A stretch of 64,000 nt of DNA, taken from Larix kaempferi. Taxonomy: Eukaryota; Streptophyta; Pinopsida; Pinales; Pinaceae. A program made the position numbers and the translations under genes. The notes under the pieces were generated by a model. That model ran no database searches. It worked only from the letters and a program-made list of their open reading frames with translations, and was not told the DNA's origin. Position 1 is the stretch's first letter, and each line of letters starts with the position of its first letter. This document shows positions 12,249 through 23,397 of the stretch, in pieces. The stretch spans positions 11,494,001 through 11,558,000 of the forward strand of contig BSBM01000068.1 of assembly GCA_027924585.1 (NCBI GenBank), read 5' to 3'.

Positions 12249-12396
12249 CCATGATTTCTGGATTCACTGTGTTAAGGAGGGGTTTATCGATGTTTCAGAC
12301 CTGCGATACACAGTCCATCTTGAATGATGGACTATGTATCGCAGGTCTGAAACATCGATAAAACCCTCCTTAACACAGTGAATCCATAAGTCATGG
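12249..12396. repeat. Near-perfect foldback: 71-bp arms, 6-bp loop
   Basis: Arms 12249-12319 and 12326-12396 are reverse complements with only 4 mismatches, around a 6-base loop (12320-12325). Pairing continues weakly for about 5 bp outside. The foldback lies in a presumed intron of the minus-strand pseudogene (between about 12168 and 12520). There are no clear target duplications at its ends and no terminal motif of a known transposon family. RNA from either strand would form a long hairpin of the size of a young plant MIRNA precursor, or it may be a small inverted-repeat transposon remnant. Confidence 0.9.
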
Positions 12397-13800
12397 ACAA
12401 CAAACCATCACACTGTGAAATCTTGAGAGAATAGATATCAAAATATTAATCGAACCCGGTTGTATGGAATCTGATATGTGCTCATAGTCTAGTAAAATAC
12501 TTGATTGGTACTCCTCCAACTAGGATAATTCTGTAGCTATACATTGACCAATGGGGAGTGATACACAATCCCAACTGTCAAACCAATCCATGGATTCACA
12601 ATTGTCCCATTCACCACTACTACATGGAGAACAAAAACAAGAGAGTTTCCTTATCCACATTTCAACTATAGAATTGTCCGATGTTCTAACTAAGTGAAAT
12701 ACATGAGTGCCCTGGATAGTATTGCACTTATATAATTGTGATCGATTTATATTGACCACCTCCCAAAAATATCTATGTACATGTGCTTTCCTACTTGGTT
12801 GGTCTTCTTTCTTTCTTGCTCCCTCCACCATGACTGAAGAACACCATTGAACGATGGTATTTGCATCATGTTCACCTTTTCCGTGTCCGTTCTCAAAATA
12901 TTTCCAAATGTGTGGCACCTTGTGCCTTTTGTGGAGAATAAACAACCATTAGAAGACACAGACATTTTTGAATTGCCTTGCACAACCATCACACCAAATC
13001 CAATGTTGTTCCATCTGTATAGTATTATCCTTCAAGTGATTGTAAAACAATTGAAAGATGTGTTGTATAAAATCCAAGTCGTGACACCTGTCATCACTTA
13101 TGTAAAAGTGATACTCCTTCAATATAACCTTGTTGTATTCAGTACTATCTGCCCCATGTCTATAGGTGATATGGACCATTATGTTGACATGTTCTAAGTG
13201 ATAGTATTGAATCTGAATCTTGTTTTGCGGTTGAGGAGTGTAGTTTTCCTCAAAATCAACCACTGATAATATAGTCCCAACATCAAATGTATCCTTGCAC
13301 GTTCTAAATTGCTCATCTTGCCAAATATCCACATATACATTGTTTACATACTATTGTGTATTTTCAAATAATTCCTCCATGAAGTTGCAAACCCATACCT
13401 AGTAGATCAACAATAAAGACATATATCAATAGATTGTTACACATGAAATTACAATATGAAGAAAAAAATAGTATTCAAGAACTCATTACTAACGTGAGAA
13501 GTGATCAATTGTATTTCTTTTCTTTCATTCCCTCCATCAATATCATATGTGAAATATGTGAATGATTGCAATTTCACCTCCTGCCTCTCAAGTTCATGCT
13601 CATCGGTCACATGTATGCAGTTGTCCAATAATGTCATTCCACCACACCCTGGGCATGTCCCATCTATGCAATATTTTTGATAAAATTTGCAACCGTTTGG
13701 ACTACTACACAAAATGCTATGAATAAAGTCTCTAGAAGACATCGGTGGCAATGTAGCTAAGCATTCATGCATAAGAGTGTTATGCAATACACGCAATATA

Positions 13801-13827
13801 TGTGTGTGTGTGTGTGTGCGTGCGTGT
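13801..13827. repeat. TG/GC dinucleotide microsatellite
   Basis: A TG run of about 9 units followed by CGTGCGTG. It lies just upstream (minus strand) of the cysteine-rich exon of the pseudogene, in a presumed intron. Confidence 0.9.
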
Positions 13828-14904
13828 CATAATAGTAACCATATTCAATGTGGTATCGACAACAACATGTGTTATGGATTGTGTTTATTTTAACATACCA
13901 TGGTTTGCATTTTTCAAAGGATATTTGGCCAAGTAAAGTTCATTATGTTCATGCCTAAATCTCTCATATAATTATGTTTGTGTCATGTCAATAAAATGTT
14001 TAATGTGTGGTTCACGATCCCTTGAACTCCTTCTCAATTTTAATACATCTTTTTGGTTGGAAGAAGCTAGTGTTGTCATGCCTAAAATCTTGCACTAATC
14101 CCTTTATCGCATCAATGAGCTTCATATCAAAGCGTGACAACCTACCAATGAAGGCCCATACATCTGTTTGACCAATTTCAAGTAGTTCCCTTCTAACACA
14201 ATACCTAGGGAGTGTCTTGACATTCAAATGAATAAGTTTGGATGTAGGCTTAAGAAACAAAGGGCCCTAGTGTTTTTGTTCACGATTGATTGTGACAACA
14301 CATAGCGAGTTGCATTGTGATCCTTTGAACGAGATTTCTTTCCAATTGTTCTAAATGCATCTACTAAAATTTTAACAATATGAGAACTTGATTAAGAAGT
14401 TTTGGTCATCTTTATCCATAACTTTTTTCTAACAATAGTCATAGACCTATATTTTAACAATGATAAAAATAATTTGCACTTATCCCCGTCACATTTAGAA
14501 TAAAAAATTTTATCAAGTATTTGTCAAGTTTTATAAGCAATAGCGCATTTAGAAAACGTACCTTCAAGTGAACTAATGAGACTTTCATCAACCTATATAC
14601 ATTTCGGAGTTCTTCAACGTTTACTTGCTAATGGAGGTAAGGGTGCTGGAATTGTACAATGTACATCATCACTAGGATGATCTGGTGTTTCAATAGGAGC
14701 ATGTTGTCTTTCATTCTCTTGTTGGTAGTTGGATGTGGGAAATTGGACATTCTCTTGGACGATCTCCATAACATATGCTTCTTCCATTGTAAATCCCGCA
14801 TTCAATGCCTCCCTAACTTCATCGCTTGTATAACCACTACCCAACAAGTCATTCGCTACCGTAGTCCGAGGTTGACTAGATGTAGGAATTGAAACATCCC
14901 CCAA

Positions 14905-15185
14905 CGAGCACCTACTTTTTACTTCTTGACTAGTTCCATGGGGTTTTTGTTCATCAAATGTTGTTGAAATTGAGGGCCCCTCTAGTGAATTCTTCCATTT
15001 TTCTTGTCATGGATTGGTAGGAACAACAATGGCATCATCTATGGTTGGAATTGGATGAGTATCCATGGAATGCCTTCAATTCCACATGTATAATATTTTA
15101 TTTTCTCTAATTTATTCCATGGTTTCTTGAGGCTTATCTTTCATTGCTGATTTCCTTGTTCGATTGCCTGGATTCTCCATGACCA
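14905..15185. other. Flank of the pseudogene, nothing further recognised
   Basis: AT-rich, with no motif I recognise on either strand. It could hold the missing 5' end of the minus-strand pseudogene, but no start or promoter is evident. Confidence 0.4.
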
Positions 15186-15880
15186 TAATGAACAATACTA
15201 TGAAAACAGATTCTACAGGTGTGCTCAACTATGGATCTGGATTCTTTCTTAATTGTGAATATAGGTTCTTCAAGCTTGCTCAATTATGAATATAGATACT
15301 TCCTCAATTGTGAATATATATTTCTCAAGTTTGCTCAATTGTGCAAGTAAATTCTACCTCACTTGTGAATATAGAAAATTCTTCATTTGTGAATATAGGT
15401 TCTTCAAGCTTCCTCAATTGTCAATACGAATACTTCCTCAATTGTGAATATAGATTTCTCAATCTTGCTCAATTGTGAAAGTAACTTCTACCTCACTTGT
15501 GAATATAGAAAATTCTTCATTTGTGAATATAGGTTCTTCAAGCTTGCTCAATAGTGAATGTAGATTCTTCTTCAATTGTGTTCATATAGATTCCTCAAGC
15601 TTGCTCAATTGTGAATATATAGATACTTCCTCAATTGTGAATATAAATTCTTCAATGTTGTTTTTGATTGTGGATATAGATTTTTCCTCAAACCTGAATA
15701 TAGATTGCTCAATATAAATTCTTCAACATTGATTTTGATTGTGGATATAGATTGTTCCTCAAACATGAATATAGATTCTTAAAGCTTGCTCAATTTTGAA
15801 TGTAGGTTCCTCTTCAATTGTGAACATAGATTATTCAAGTTTGTTTGATTGTGAATGTAGAATCCTCTTCAATGATGAAC
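15186..15880. repeat. Minisatellite with higher-order structure
   Basis: Degenerate 25-30-bp units built on CTCAATTGTGAATATAGATT followed by CTTCAAGCTTG fill this interval. A larger block containing TTCTACCTCACTTGTGAATA repeats after about 134 bp (15352 and 15486). The plus-strand frame 15475-15717 (SSSLLN/NIDSS-rich) is a product of the repeat, not a gene. Confidence 0.85.
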
Positions 15881-16224
15881 AAAGAGTCTTCAAGCATGCA
15901 TAGATTGTTGTCAAAACTCTTCAATTGCGTGAGTATGTTTGCAGTGCTGTTGGGGAGACAATACCCAGAGTATTCAGGGAGGAAATAGGCAAAGTATTTG
16001 GTAAAATTATGCAAAACCAAAACACTCGAGTGTTATGGTTTTACAAAATGCTCTAGCATTTATTAAATTTGCAATGCTCATGTGTTCCTTCTATAATAAA
16101 AAATCCCCTTACAATTAATATGTTTGGTGCACAACTAGGTAACGTCTAATGAAGGAAAATGCTCGAGTGTTTCTTTAGCAATAAACGCTTTAGGTTTATG
16201 GCTATCTACACTCAAAACATTTTC

Positions 16225-17214
16225 CTTGAAACCTTATTTAATATTTCCTTACCAAGAAAATATTTTCTTTATTTCCCTATCCCTTCTTATCTTCAAAGGT
16301 TTTGGGCTTCATGTTGTATGGGTTAGGAGGCTAACTAGGGATTTCGTGTTAGGAGTTAAGGGCTTGGAATTTAAGGGATAAAGTGGTTTAGGTGTTTAGT
16401 GGTTCTGGGCTTCTAGGGCTAAGGATTTAAGAGGTTATGGGGTTTAAACTTGAGGTTAGTGGTTAGTGGTTGAAGCATTAGAGGTAAACATGTAAAGAGA
16501 TCAAGGGGTTAAGGGTCAAGTGGCTTAGTGATTAAGGGATTTAGTTCTTAAAATGGATTTAGGGCTCCAGGTTTAGGGGGTTAGGGTTTTAGAGGTTAGA
16601 CATTAAGTGTTTGTGGATAAACTAGGGCTTAGGTGTTAGGTGTTAAGTGCTTAGAGATAAAGAGGTTTAGGGGTTAGGGGATTTAGGGGTTAAGGGATTG
16701 AGGGCACCAATGTCAGGGGGTTAGGGTTCAATATGTTAAGCATTAAGGGTGAAGGGTTTAAGTGTTAATGGCTTGTAAGAGATTAAGGGCTTAATGGTTA
16801 AGGACATAAGGGTTAGGGGATTGGTGGTTATTTAAGAGGTGAGGCCTTTAGGGATTAACATATTTACGAGCTCTAGTGTTATGATGTTATCGTTGAGTTG
16901 GTTAAGGGTTAAGTGTCAAGGGGTTAAAGGATTAAAGGCTTAGGGTTTAAGCGCCTAATGCCTTATAGGAGATGAGGGATTGGTTTGTAGGGATTTATGG
17001 GTTTTGGGCTTTAGGAATTACGGGTTAGGGGTTTTAGGGTTACGGGGTTAACTAGGACTTAGGGGTTAGGGGTTAAGAGTTTAGAGGTAAAGGCATAGAG
17101 TGGTTAACATGTTTAAAGATTTATGGATTAGAGAGTTAAGAAGATAGGGGTTTAGGGGGTTTTACGGGTTATGGGATTTAGGGGTTAAGGAACTTAGGGC
17201 TCAATGGTTAGGGG
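16225..17214. repeat. Degenerate telomere-like block, Y copy 1, left part
   Basis: Mostly variants of GGTTAGGGG, GGGTTTAGGG and TTAAGGG with no exact periodicity. It begins with CTTGAAACCTTATTTAATAT, also found at 50918, and the two blocks then run in parallel. It is cut by the LTR element at 17215 and resumes at 38499. It contains the empty equivalent (TAAGT, 16604-16608) of the copia insertion site found in the other copy. Non-coding. Confidence 0.85.
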
Positions 17215-17488
17215 TGACGGGCCTTGGATTTAGCATATTTTTACCACCATTTCACCCTATTTATAATTTCTTTTTCCTATCCATATTCATGCATTAATCC
17301 TCTCTTATGTTCATATCTGGGTTTTATGCTCAAGTAATTTTTCCATTACATGTCTTAGTATTTCATTGGATTTTTGACTAACATTAAGGGAATTAGTGTA
17401 CTGTGTATTTGCTTTGAATATTGAATTAATTGTTGGAAGCAGCTACAACATATTTGAGGAAGTTTTGTAGCAATGCAGAACATTTGTT

Positions 17489-17618
17489 GCAACATTACAG
17501 AAACTCTATCTGCAGCATTACATAAACTATGTCTACAGCATTATGGAAACTCCATCTGCAGCATTACAGAAACTCTATCTATAGCATTACGGAAACTCTA
17601 TCTGCAGCATTACAGAAA
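17489..17618 (+). repeat. 23-bp tandem repeat inside the 5' LTR, about 6 copies
   Basis: Units are variants of CTGCAGCATTACAGAAACT plus CTAT. The 3' LTR has about 5 units at 37118-37225, so copy number has changed since insertion or differed in the template. The short plus-strand frame 17473-17733 is a repeat artefact. Confidence 0.9.
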
Positions 17619-18047
17619 GTCAATAATTCAAATCTTACCTTCAATCATCAACTTTGGAGAAAGATATTCAGTAGGAGTAATGGATTTTTATAAATCCATT
17701 ATTTCTATTATTCTTATATGTCTCAAATCATGATGGTAAATTAAAGTTGGTAAATGGAGGTGGATATGAGCGCATATTTGGCTTATTCACAAAGATTTGA
17801 AGATCTCTATCAAATATATGATAGACATAAGAAGTCAAAAGTTGTTAAGAGACATTTGGGATGAGTTTTGACTATTTTATTATAGCCTCTATCCCTAAAT
17901 TTGAATTTGATTTCAAAGGTATTCTAAATAGCATGTAGTTACTAAGGATCTTGGATTAGTTTTGAATTAGTTTTGAGATCCAAACTTTTAGGAATTTGTT
18001 GAGGATATTTTGGATCCTCATTTATTATTTGTTATGGAGAAATCATG

Positions 18048-18055
18048 TATAAATA
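18048..18055 (+). promoter_or_regulatory. TATA box in the LTR of the outer element
   Basis: TATAAATA within ATGTATAAATAAGAGTT. The same word occurs at 37653-37660 in the other LTR. This is the only strong TATA box I see in this LTR. Confidence 0.6.
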
Positions 18056-18874
18056 AGAGTTCTTTCTCCATTTTATGAGAGGACTCTTAGAGCAATAGTC
18101 CAATTGATGATAGAATAAAGCTATACTCTCATTTTGATTCAATTAGATCTTAGTTTTTTTTTTTTTTTTGTAGCATGATTTTATTTATTTTATGTTGATG
18201 TAGTTATAATTTGTTGCTTTGTTTCAATTAGATAATTTTGCATTTCTCATTATGTAGTTTCTTTCTGCAATTTGATTTCAATGCATAGATAGAGATTTAA
18301 ATGTTTATTTTACAATCATTGAGCTTAATGCAATAATGTTATTTACTCCATTGGATCATAAACAGTAACTTGTATTTGGCAATGATAGCTTTTAGATTTT
18401 ATTTCTGCAATTTACCTTTCTGTCAAGTGTGTTGTGAACTTAGATTTATAATTTACTTTCTTGCATAGTGTGAACACAGTATTAGAATTTACTTTTCCCG
18501 CAAAGTGTGACATAGTTCTAGGATTTACATTTTTGCAGATTTTGAATGTAGTTTTAGAATTTACTTTCAAGTGTGAATTTAATTTTAGCATTTACTTTCA
18601 TGTCGTGTGTTTTACTTTCATTGCAATTTAGTTTTATTAGTTGTTTAGATGGCTAGTTCTTTGCCAAGACAATGTAATTGCTCATACCATTGTTTGTAAG
18701 TAAGGTTATTGAACTACAACTTCAAGTAGATAAACCATTGTAAGAGGAGATTGCGGTTTGCACATACAGTGCACGGTAACTCGTAAGTTCTCAACGAACC
18801 CCGAGTTGACAATTAATGTACACTTCTTAGTTGTTTTCTAAGTAATTAGAATGTAATTAAAAAGCCCGTCATTT

Positions 18875-18892
18875 TGGCACCGTTGCCGGGGA
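18875..18892 (+). other. Primer-binding site, tRNA-Asp type (one mismatch)
   Basis: TGGCACCGTTGCCGGGGA begins 3 bp after the LTR. It matches the tRNA-Asp-type site used by Athila/Tat elements (TGGCGCCGTTGCCGGGGA, as in the nested element) except for one base. Confidence 0.88.
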
Positions 18893-18945
18893 GTTACCAC
18901 AACCACTGTCTTTTTTGCTTGAGTAAATTTTCTTTTGGTAGTGAG

Positions 18946-20285
18946 TGTTGGGCTCTGATCTATCAATATTAATCAGAACTTGAATTTAAAATCAATCCGG
19001 GTTTGTGAACTTCGAGACACATCCAAGTTTAGGACAAAGAAGCTGGACTCATTTAGAATTTAGCTATCTGTGATTAAATCTACTGACAAAAACTGAGATA
19101 CTGCAGCTCACAGAGACAAAATCCTCTTACAAGGGTAATTTCATTGTTTCCTTTTTAAGAATTCAGTAATTGATTTGTGAAAGCATGAAAGACTGAGGTA
19201 AAAATTAATTAAACAACAAATCTATAAACCCTAAGATTTAAACTGCAAGATTCTATCAGAACTAAAAGTCAATTACCAATCAATTTCTCTTACAAGACAG
19301 TGTTCATAATTTGTAAATGTCTTTTTACCATTTCAGTATCAAATAAACAGCAATGAACAATTCACAGAGGTCGTGGTCTGAACCATTCAATATCCGTAGC
19401 ATTTAACCAGTGAAGAACAGCGTTTATCCAATATTTCCAGTGATATACAGTGTGACAGAATTTGTGATTCAAATCATAAATAAAAGGAACAGAGCATCAA
19501 TAGAATCGATTAAAACTTGACTGAACTTGTTCTACAATTTATAAACTGGAAATTACATTAAAATGCATACCCAAATCGATCTACCAGCAACAGGAAAGTG
19601 TGAGAGTTTGACGATGGGGGCCCTCCAAAGCCTTGCTCAACACACATTAAAAGACTTCACAGAACTTAAAGCTTCGTATTCATTCACCAGAATCGTTTTA
19701 CACAGAGATACCACCCAGTTTGGAAGCACAAGTGCGTTCCTCTTCAAAATCGTGATCCCCTTTCTCATTGTCTTGCAAATGATTTATACAAATTCTAAAT
19801 CAAACTGAAATTGCTATAAACCTGCATCTAATTAATACTAAGAGCTAATCGAGACCATCCTCAGAATCGTGGAAGTCCACAAAATCAGCATTGTTCCTTC
19901 TTTTGTGTTGAACGCAGAACAGGTGGCCACCTTTGACTCTGCTTGACTCGACATCTGCACAGGCCACTTCACCTGACTGTTGGATGTTCATCCATCTGTG
20001 GACATTAAGGATCCATTCTTGATCTTCCGTTTCCCTCCTAACTGCCCTGCAATTACTCAACTTTGGAAGTAATACGGGAAGTTAGTACATCCCGTAATTT
20101 TAGTAAAAATCCTAGTTAAAATGCCTAAAAATCACAAAACTCAATTTATTAATAAGCAAATGACATTATACCTCTTTGACCAAGGTTTATAGGTGAACTT
20201 TAAGGCTTTCTACTCAAAAATGGAAATTTTATGAAGGAAATGAAGGTTATCTAAGAGGCAAAAAGGGGTCAAATAGTGCCCAACA
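18946..20285 (-). repeat. 3' LTR of the nested Athila/Tat element
   Basis: 1340 bp, nearly identical to 29601-30940. Short open frames in it (19563-19808 and 19845-20060) are present in both LTRs and have no recognisable content. Confidence 0.95.
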
Positions 20286-20297
20286 TCTCCCCTAAGA
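20286..20297 (-). other. Polypurine tract of the nested element
   Basis: On the minus strand the sequence is TCTTAGGGGAGA, directly before the 3' LTR. Confidence 0.88.
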
Positions 20298-20383
20298 GGA
20301 AACTGCTGCATGTCCTCATGCCAAAAACTTTGACCTTGTGTTGAAACCAAAATTTTGCTGCTGGCCTTCCTGCTTCTGATCTC

Positions 20384-21883
20384 CTACTGAGACGATGCAT
20401 ATGTTGATGTTGGAGATGCATAGAGGACCCTTAGCCTCTCATACTTAGCTTTGTAGTTCTTCTTCTGCTTATACCATCTGGATGCAGTCTTAGAAATGTG
20501 TGTCCTCTGAATTCTCAGCTTCCGATTGTCTTTTTTTAATTTCTCATTCTTGAGTTCCAACTCCTTGATTTCAAGTTTCAATTTCCTGATCTCTTTATTT
20601 TTCTTGGAAGTCTTCTTCTTCATTGAAGGCTTGACAGAACTGGTGTCTGCTCCTAAACTGTCACTTCCCTGTTCTGAACCCTCTTTCTTTTCTTCTTGCA
20701 CAATCTGTGGCTCTGAGGAAGGAGAAGCTAAGTCTTTTAGTACTCCCTGTCTTGACTGCTTCTCCTTCTCCCTCTCCCTCTCCTGCTGATCTAAGAAGAG
20801 ATTTATTTTCTTTGTTTGTCTCATTATCTCATCAGTATCTAGGGTTCCCTGTCCTATTTCACCTGGTAAGTCTTCTTCTTGTCTTTCCACAGTTTGTGGG
20901 TGTTCTTCATCCTCTGATGCTGGCTGGCTATGAACTTGCTTCTTCCTTGGCTTCCTCTGGTAAGTGGTGAAGATTTGTTCCTGTTTTTGAAACTGTTTAT
21001 CTTCTTTCACTGTACTCCTAGTTCGTATCCTCCTTTGAGGGGGTTTTGAACTTGTTGCTTCAGGGCTGTCTTCATCATCAGGAATGAGCAATACTTCCTC
21101 TTTCTTCTTTTTATCCTGAGGCAGTTTTGAGCTTGTTGCCTCAGGGCATGTTATCATCAGCAATTCCTCCTTTTTTGGAACCTCTTCATGCAATTCCTCT
21201 TCTTTTGGAACCTCTTCATGTAATTCCTCCTGTTCTTCAAATTGATTTTGGACTAAAAATTCTATCCATGTCAAATTCTGCTTCCTTAACTCATGTTGGA
21301 TGATGATTTTGATAAGTCCACAGTGGAAAAGACTTGTCAATTTGTCTTTTTCACGCTTCTGGACAGCTTTGGCCATTTTGGTTAGACTCTGCAATAGGAA
21401 GAAGGGCATATTTATCTCACATTCACCTGTCAAGTGCTGCAACAGTTTGATATGGTAAAGGTAAACGATACTGAATCTCCCCTCACAGGTGATGAATCTT
21501 TGTATAATGTACACCATTTCATCCCAAGGATGAACCAACCAGCTCCTTGCTATGCCTTTCTTCCAATTGACTGACCCTGCTCTAGATCTACACAAAAAGG
21601 GTACCCAAGATTTTTCTTTGAATTGCTTGGTTTTGAAGAACCTTTCTCCCTGCTGTGGCAGACCAGTGATTTGTGCCAAAACATCTTCAGACAGCCTGAA
21701 GTTTAAATTCCCTACTGTAGCCTTTTCTCCATCAAACGAGCCAGCAAAGGCTAAGCTCACATTATCGTTGTGCCCATCGAATTTTTCAAAGAAAGGCACC
21801 CATTGATTTTTCTTTAAAATTTCTAAACATTTTTCATGAACATCTGCGGGCTCAAATACCTCTGGTTCCAATCTAGATGACAT
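20384..21883 (-). CDS. Additional ORF downstream of pol in the nested Athila/Tat element, 499 aa, function unknown
   Basis: An uninterrupted frame beginning MSSRLEPEVFEPADVHEK and ending 98 bp before the 3' LTR, in the same sense as gag-pol. Residues about 1-210 look like a folded domain, with FFEKFDGHNDNVSLAFAGSF, LAQITGLPQQGERFF, RFITCEGRFSIVYLYHIKLL and LPFF-like hydrophobic stretches. Residues about 215-240 contain a duplicated EEELHEEVPK motif. The middle is acidic, lysine-rich and low complexity. Residues about 420-475 (KEIRKLKLEIKELELKNEKL and following) are a strong coiled-coil candidate with a basic tail. I see no signal peptide or transmembrane segment, so it does not look like the env-like protein placed here in some Athila elements. 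Expression would need a spliced or internal transcript, since a 2 kb spacer separates it from pol. Confidence 0.8.
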   Translation of the reverse strand: MSSRLEPEVFEPADVHEKCLEILKKNQWVPFFEKFDGHNDNVSLAFAGSFDGEKATVGNLNFRLSEDVLAQITGLPQQGERFFKTKQFKEKSWVPFLCRSRAGSVNWKKGIARSWLVHPWDEMVYIIQRFITCEGRFSIVYLYHIKLLQHLTGECEINMPFFLLQSLTKMAKAVQKREKDKLTSLFHCGLIKIIIQHELRKQNLTWIEFLVQNQFEEQEELHEEVPKEEELHEEVPKKEELLMITCPEATSSKLPQDKKKKEEVLLIPDDEDSPEATSSKPPQRRIRTRSTVKEDKQFQKQEQIFTTYQRKPRKKQVHSQPASEDEEHPQTVERQEEDLPGEIGQGTLDTDEIMRQTKKINLFLDQQEREREKEKQSRQGVLKDLASPSSEPQIVQEEKKEGSEQGSDSLGADTSSVKPSMKKKTSKKNKEIRKLKLEIKELELKNEKLKKDNRKLRIQRTHISKTASRWYKQKKNYKAKYERLRVLYASPTSTYASSQ

Positions 21884-23397
21884 TTTGAAAAATAGGAAAC
21901 AGGAATCTTTTATTTTTCACTGCCTTTTTCTTCCTATCCCCTCGATAATATTCTGAATTTGTAAGTGTTTGCTGGTATAAAACAGAGTATCCAGCAAAGA
22001 AAAGGGTTTAAGCTTACCTCTTCCCTGATGTAACCAATTTCTTCTTCCTGTACAATTTTCACAGAGATTAATGTACCCACAGCTTCTTCTTTCACTGGCT
22101 GTCTTTTCTCCTGCGCGTTATCTTCAGCAAATGGTGTCTCTGTGATCTTACGGCCTCTTTCCACTGTCAATTATCTTTAGCAAAATGATATATTCAAACT
22201 TCCTGTAGCTCACAATCCTTCCTCCTGTTGATTGTCTTCAGCAAATGGTATTTCACATTCTCTATAACCCACGGTCCCTTTTCTCTGTCAATTCTTTTAT
22301 ACAGCAATCGACTTCAATTTCCCTGTAGCTTACAACCTTCTCACTGGCAATTACCTTCATACATCAATCGATTTCATATGCCAAACAAAAAATGGGCTCG
22401 GCCTCAAAGAAAATGACCAAATCGTGGCATATACTGCAGAAATCGATTTTGCAGAATAACTGACTCGGCTTCAAGTAGAATAAATGAGTCGTGTTTTAGA
22501 CTTGAATAATACAGGAATCAATTTTTCAAGTGCTGTCGTGGGCATCATTCCATGTCTGTCGTGGGTATCATTCCACGTTTTCCCTCCATCATTACATAAC
22601 ATGCCACTTCAAAAACGATGAAAGGTAAGGTTTTTGGGTTTATAAATATTTTAATATTTTTATGTGCCCATCGTTTAATATAAAACATAAAATATACCTT
22701 GGTTCCAATGTTTTACTTAAACGGGCTATTTTTTTTAAAATGAACCTTCTTTTCCAGAAAAGAAAATGTGCTGAAGATAAATATGACCATTGTTTCCCTC
22801 AAATTCTGTGTATTACTTAATGCCTGATGCACTAAATTCATAAAGAATTTTTTTTTTTTTTTTTTTTAATTCCTTCATGTCAACATTCACTTCTTGCAGA
22901 GAAGGAGACCCTGTTTGTCTTTAAACCAGGAAGAAAACGCAGCTTGTATCCTGTAGAGTGCAATTTATGTCCTGTAGGATGCAGTTTTTAAAATTTCCCT
23001 TGGGTTTGATTCTGACAACCATTCTGACCCCTAAGGTGGAAAATGAAGTATTGGCAGAGATAAAAATGAAGTGCTGACAGAGATTAAGTGAGGTAATAGC
23101 AGAGATTAGTGAAAGGTAAATAAGAAGCTTGGTAGAGACTTATCAGAATAATGGCAATAATAGGCAGTCAAATTGTAAGATGTCATCACTTAAAAACAAA
23201 AGAATTTTGAAACTTTTTAAACATAAAAACCATGAATTCTTACACACTTGTTTGATGTTCCCTTGATGAGCTTGCTGCCAGTGTGAAAATTGGCTTGTAT
23301 TCTGATTGTCCATCTGATGTTTTCTATCTGCTGCTGTCTTTATTTCCTTCATTTTCACTGAATGTCGGATCTCTTCATAGATCTCTTCTGTCTTACC

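Larger units (their letters stand above)
11790..14904 (-). pseudogene. Multi-exon pseudogene of an uncharacterised DGC-QFK / GHGKGEHD family
   Basis: Minus-strand blocks in one order read as exons of a single protein family. N-terminal part: 14614-14904. A block with DVWAFIGRLSRFDMKLIDAI: 14012-14260. A cysteine-rich block with CKFYQKYCIDGTCPGCGGM, ending at a GT donor after 13494. A central block starting near 13398 with DEQFRTCKDTFDVGTILSVV, HWIWCDGCARQFKN and YFENGHGKGEHD. A C-terminal block at about 11790-12168 with NAWHTDYWLTCFLEGKQ. In-frame nonsense codons are a TAG at 13351-13353, a TAA at 12949-12951 (which splits QFKNVCVF from the WLFILHKRHKVPHIW part) and a TAG at 12002-12004. From memory, proteins with a WSDG-x-x-x-QFK motif followed by GHGKG-x-x-D form a widespread uncharacterised family in plants and animals; a transposase origin is possible but unproved. 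Exon ends are approximate. Confidence 0.65.
17215..18871 (+). repeat. 5' LTR of the outer element
   Basis: 1657 bp, beginning TGACGGGCCTTGG and ending AAAGCCCGTCA. It carries a 23-bp tandem repeat, a TATAAATA box at 18048-18055 and a T-run near 18154-18172. The 3' LTR has the same features. Identity by eye is roughly 95%. Confidence 0.93.

Noticed and set aside
15475-15717. Open frame rich in SSSLLN and NIDSS repeats
   Set aside because: It lies entirely in the 15186-15880 minisatellite and mirrors its units; no start context, domain or homologue is evident.
16225-17214. True interstitial telomere (TTTAGGG)n
   Set aside because: Words are telomere-like but there is no run of exact TTTAGGG units, so it is called degenerate telomere-like repeat.
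19563-19808. 81-aa frame MHTQIDLPATGKCE, present again at 30218-30463
   Set aside because: It lies in the LTR of the nested element, so its duplication is explained by the LTR pair. It runs against the element's sense strand.
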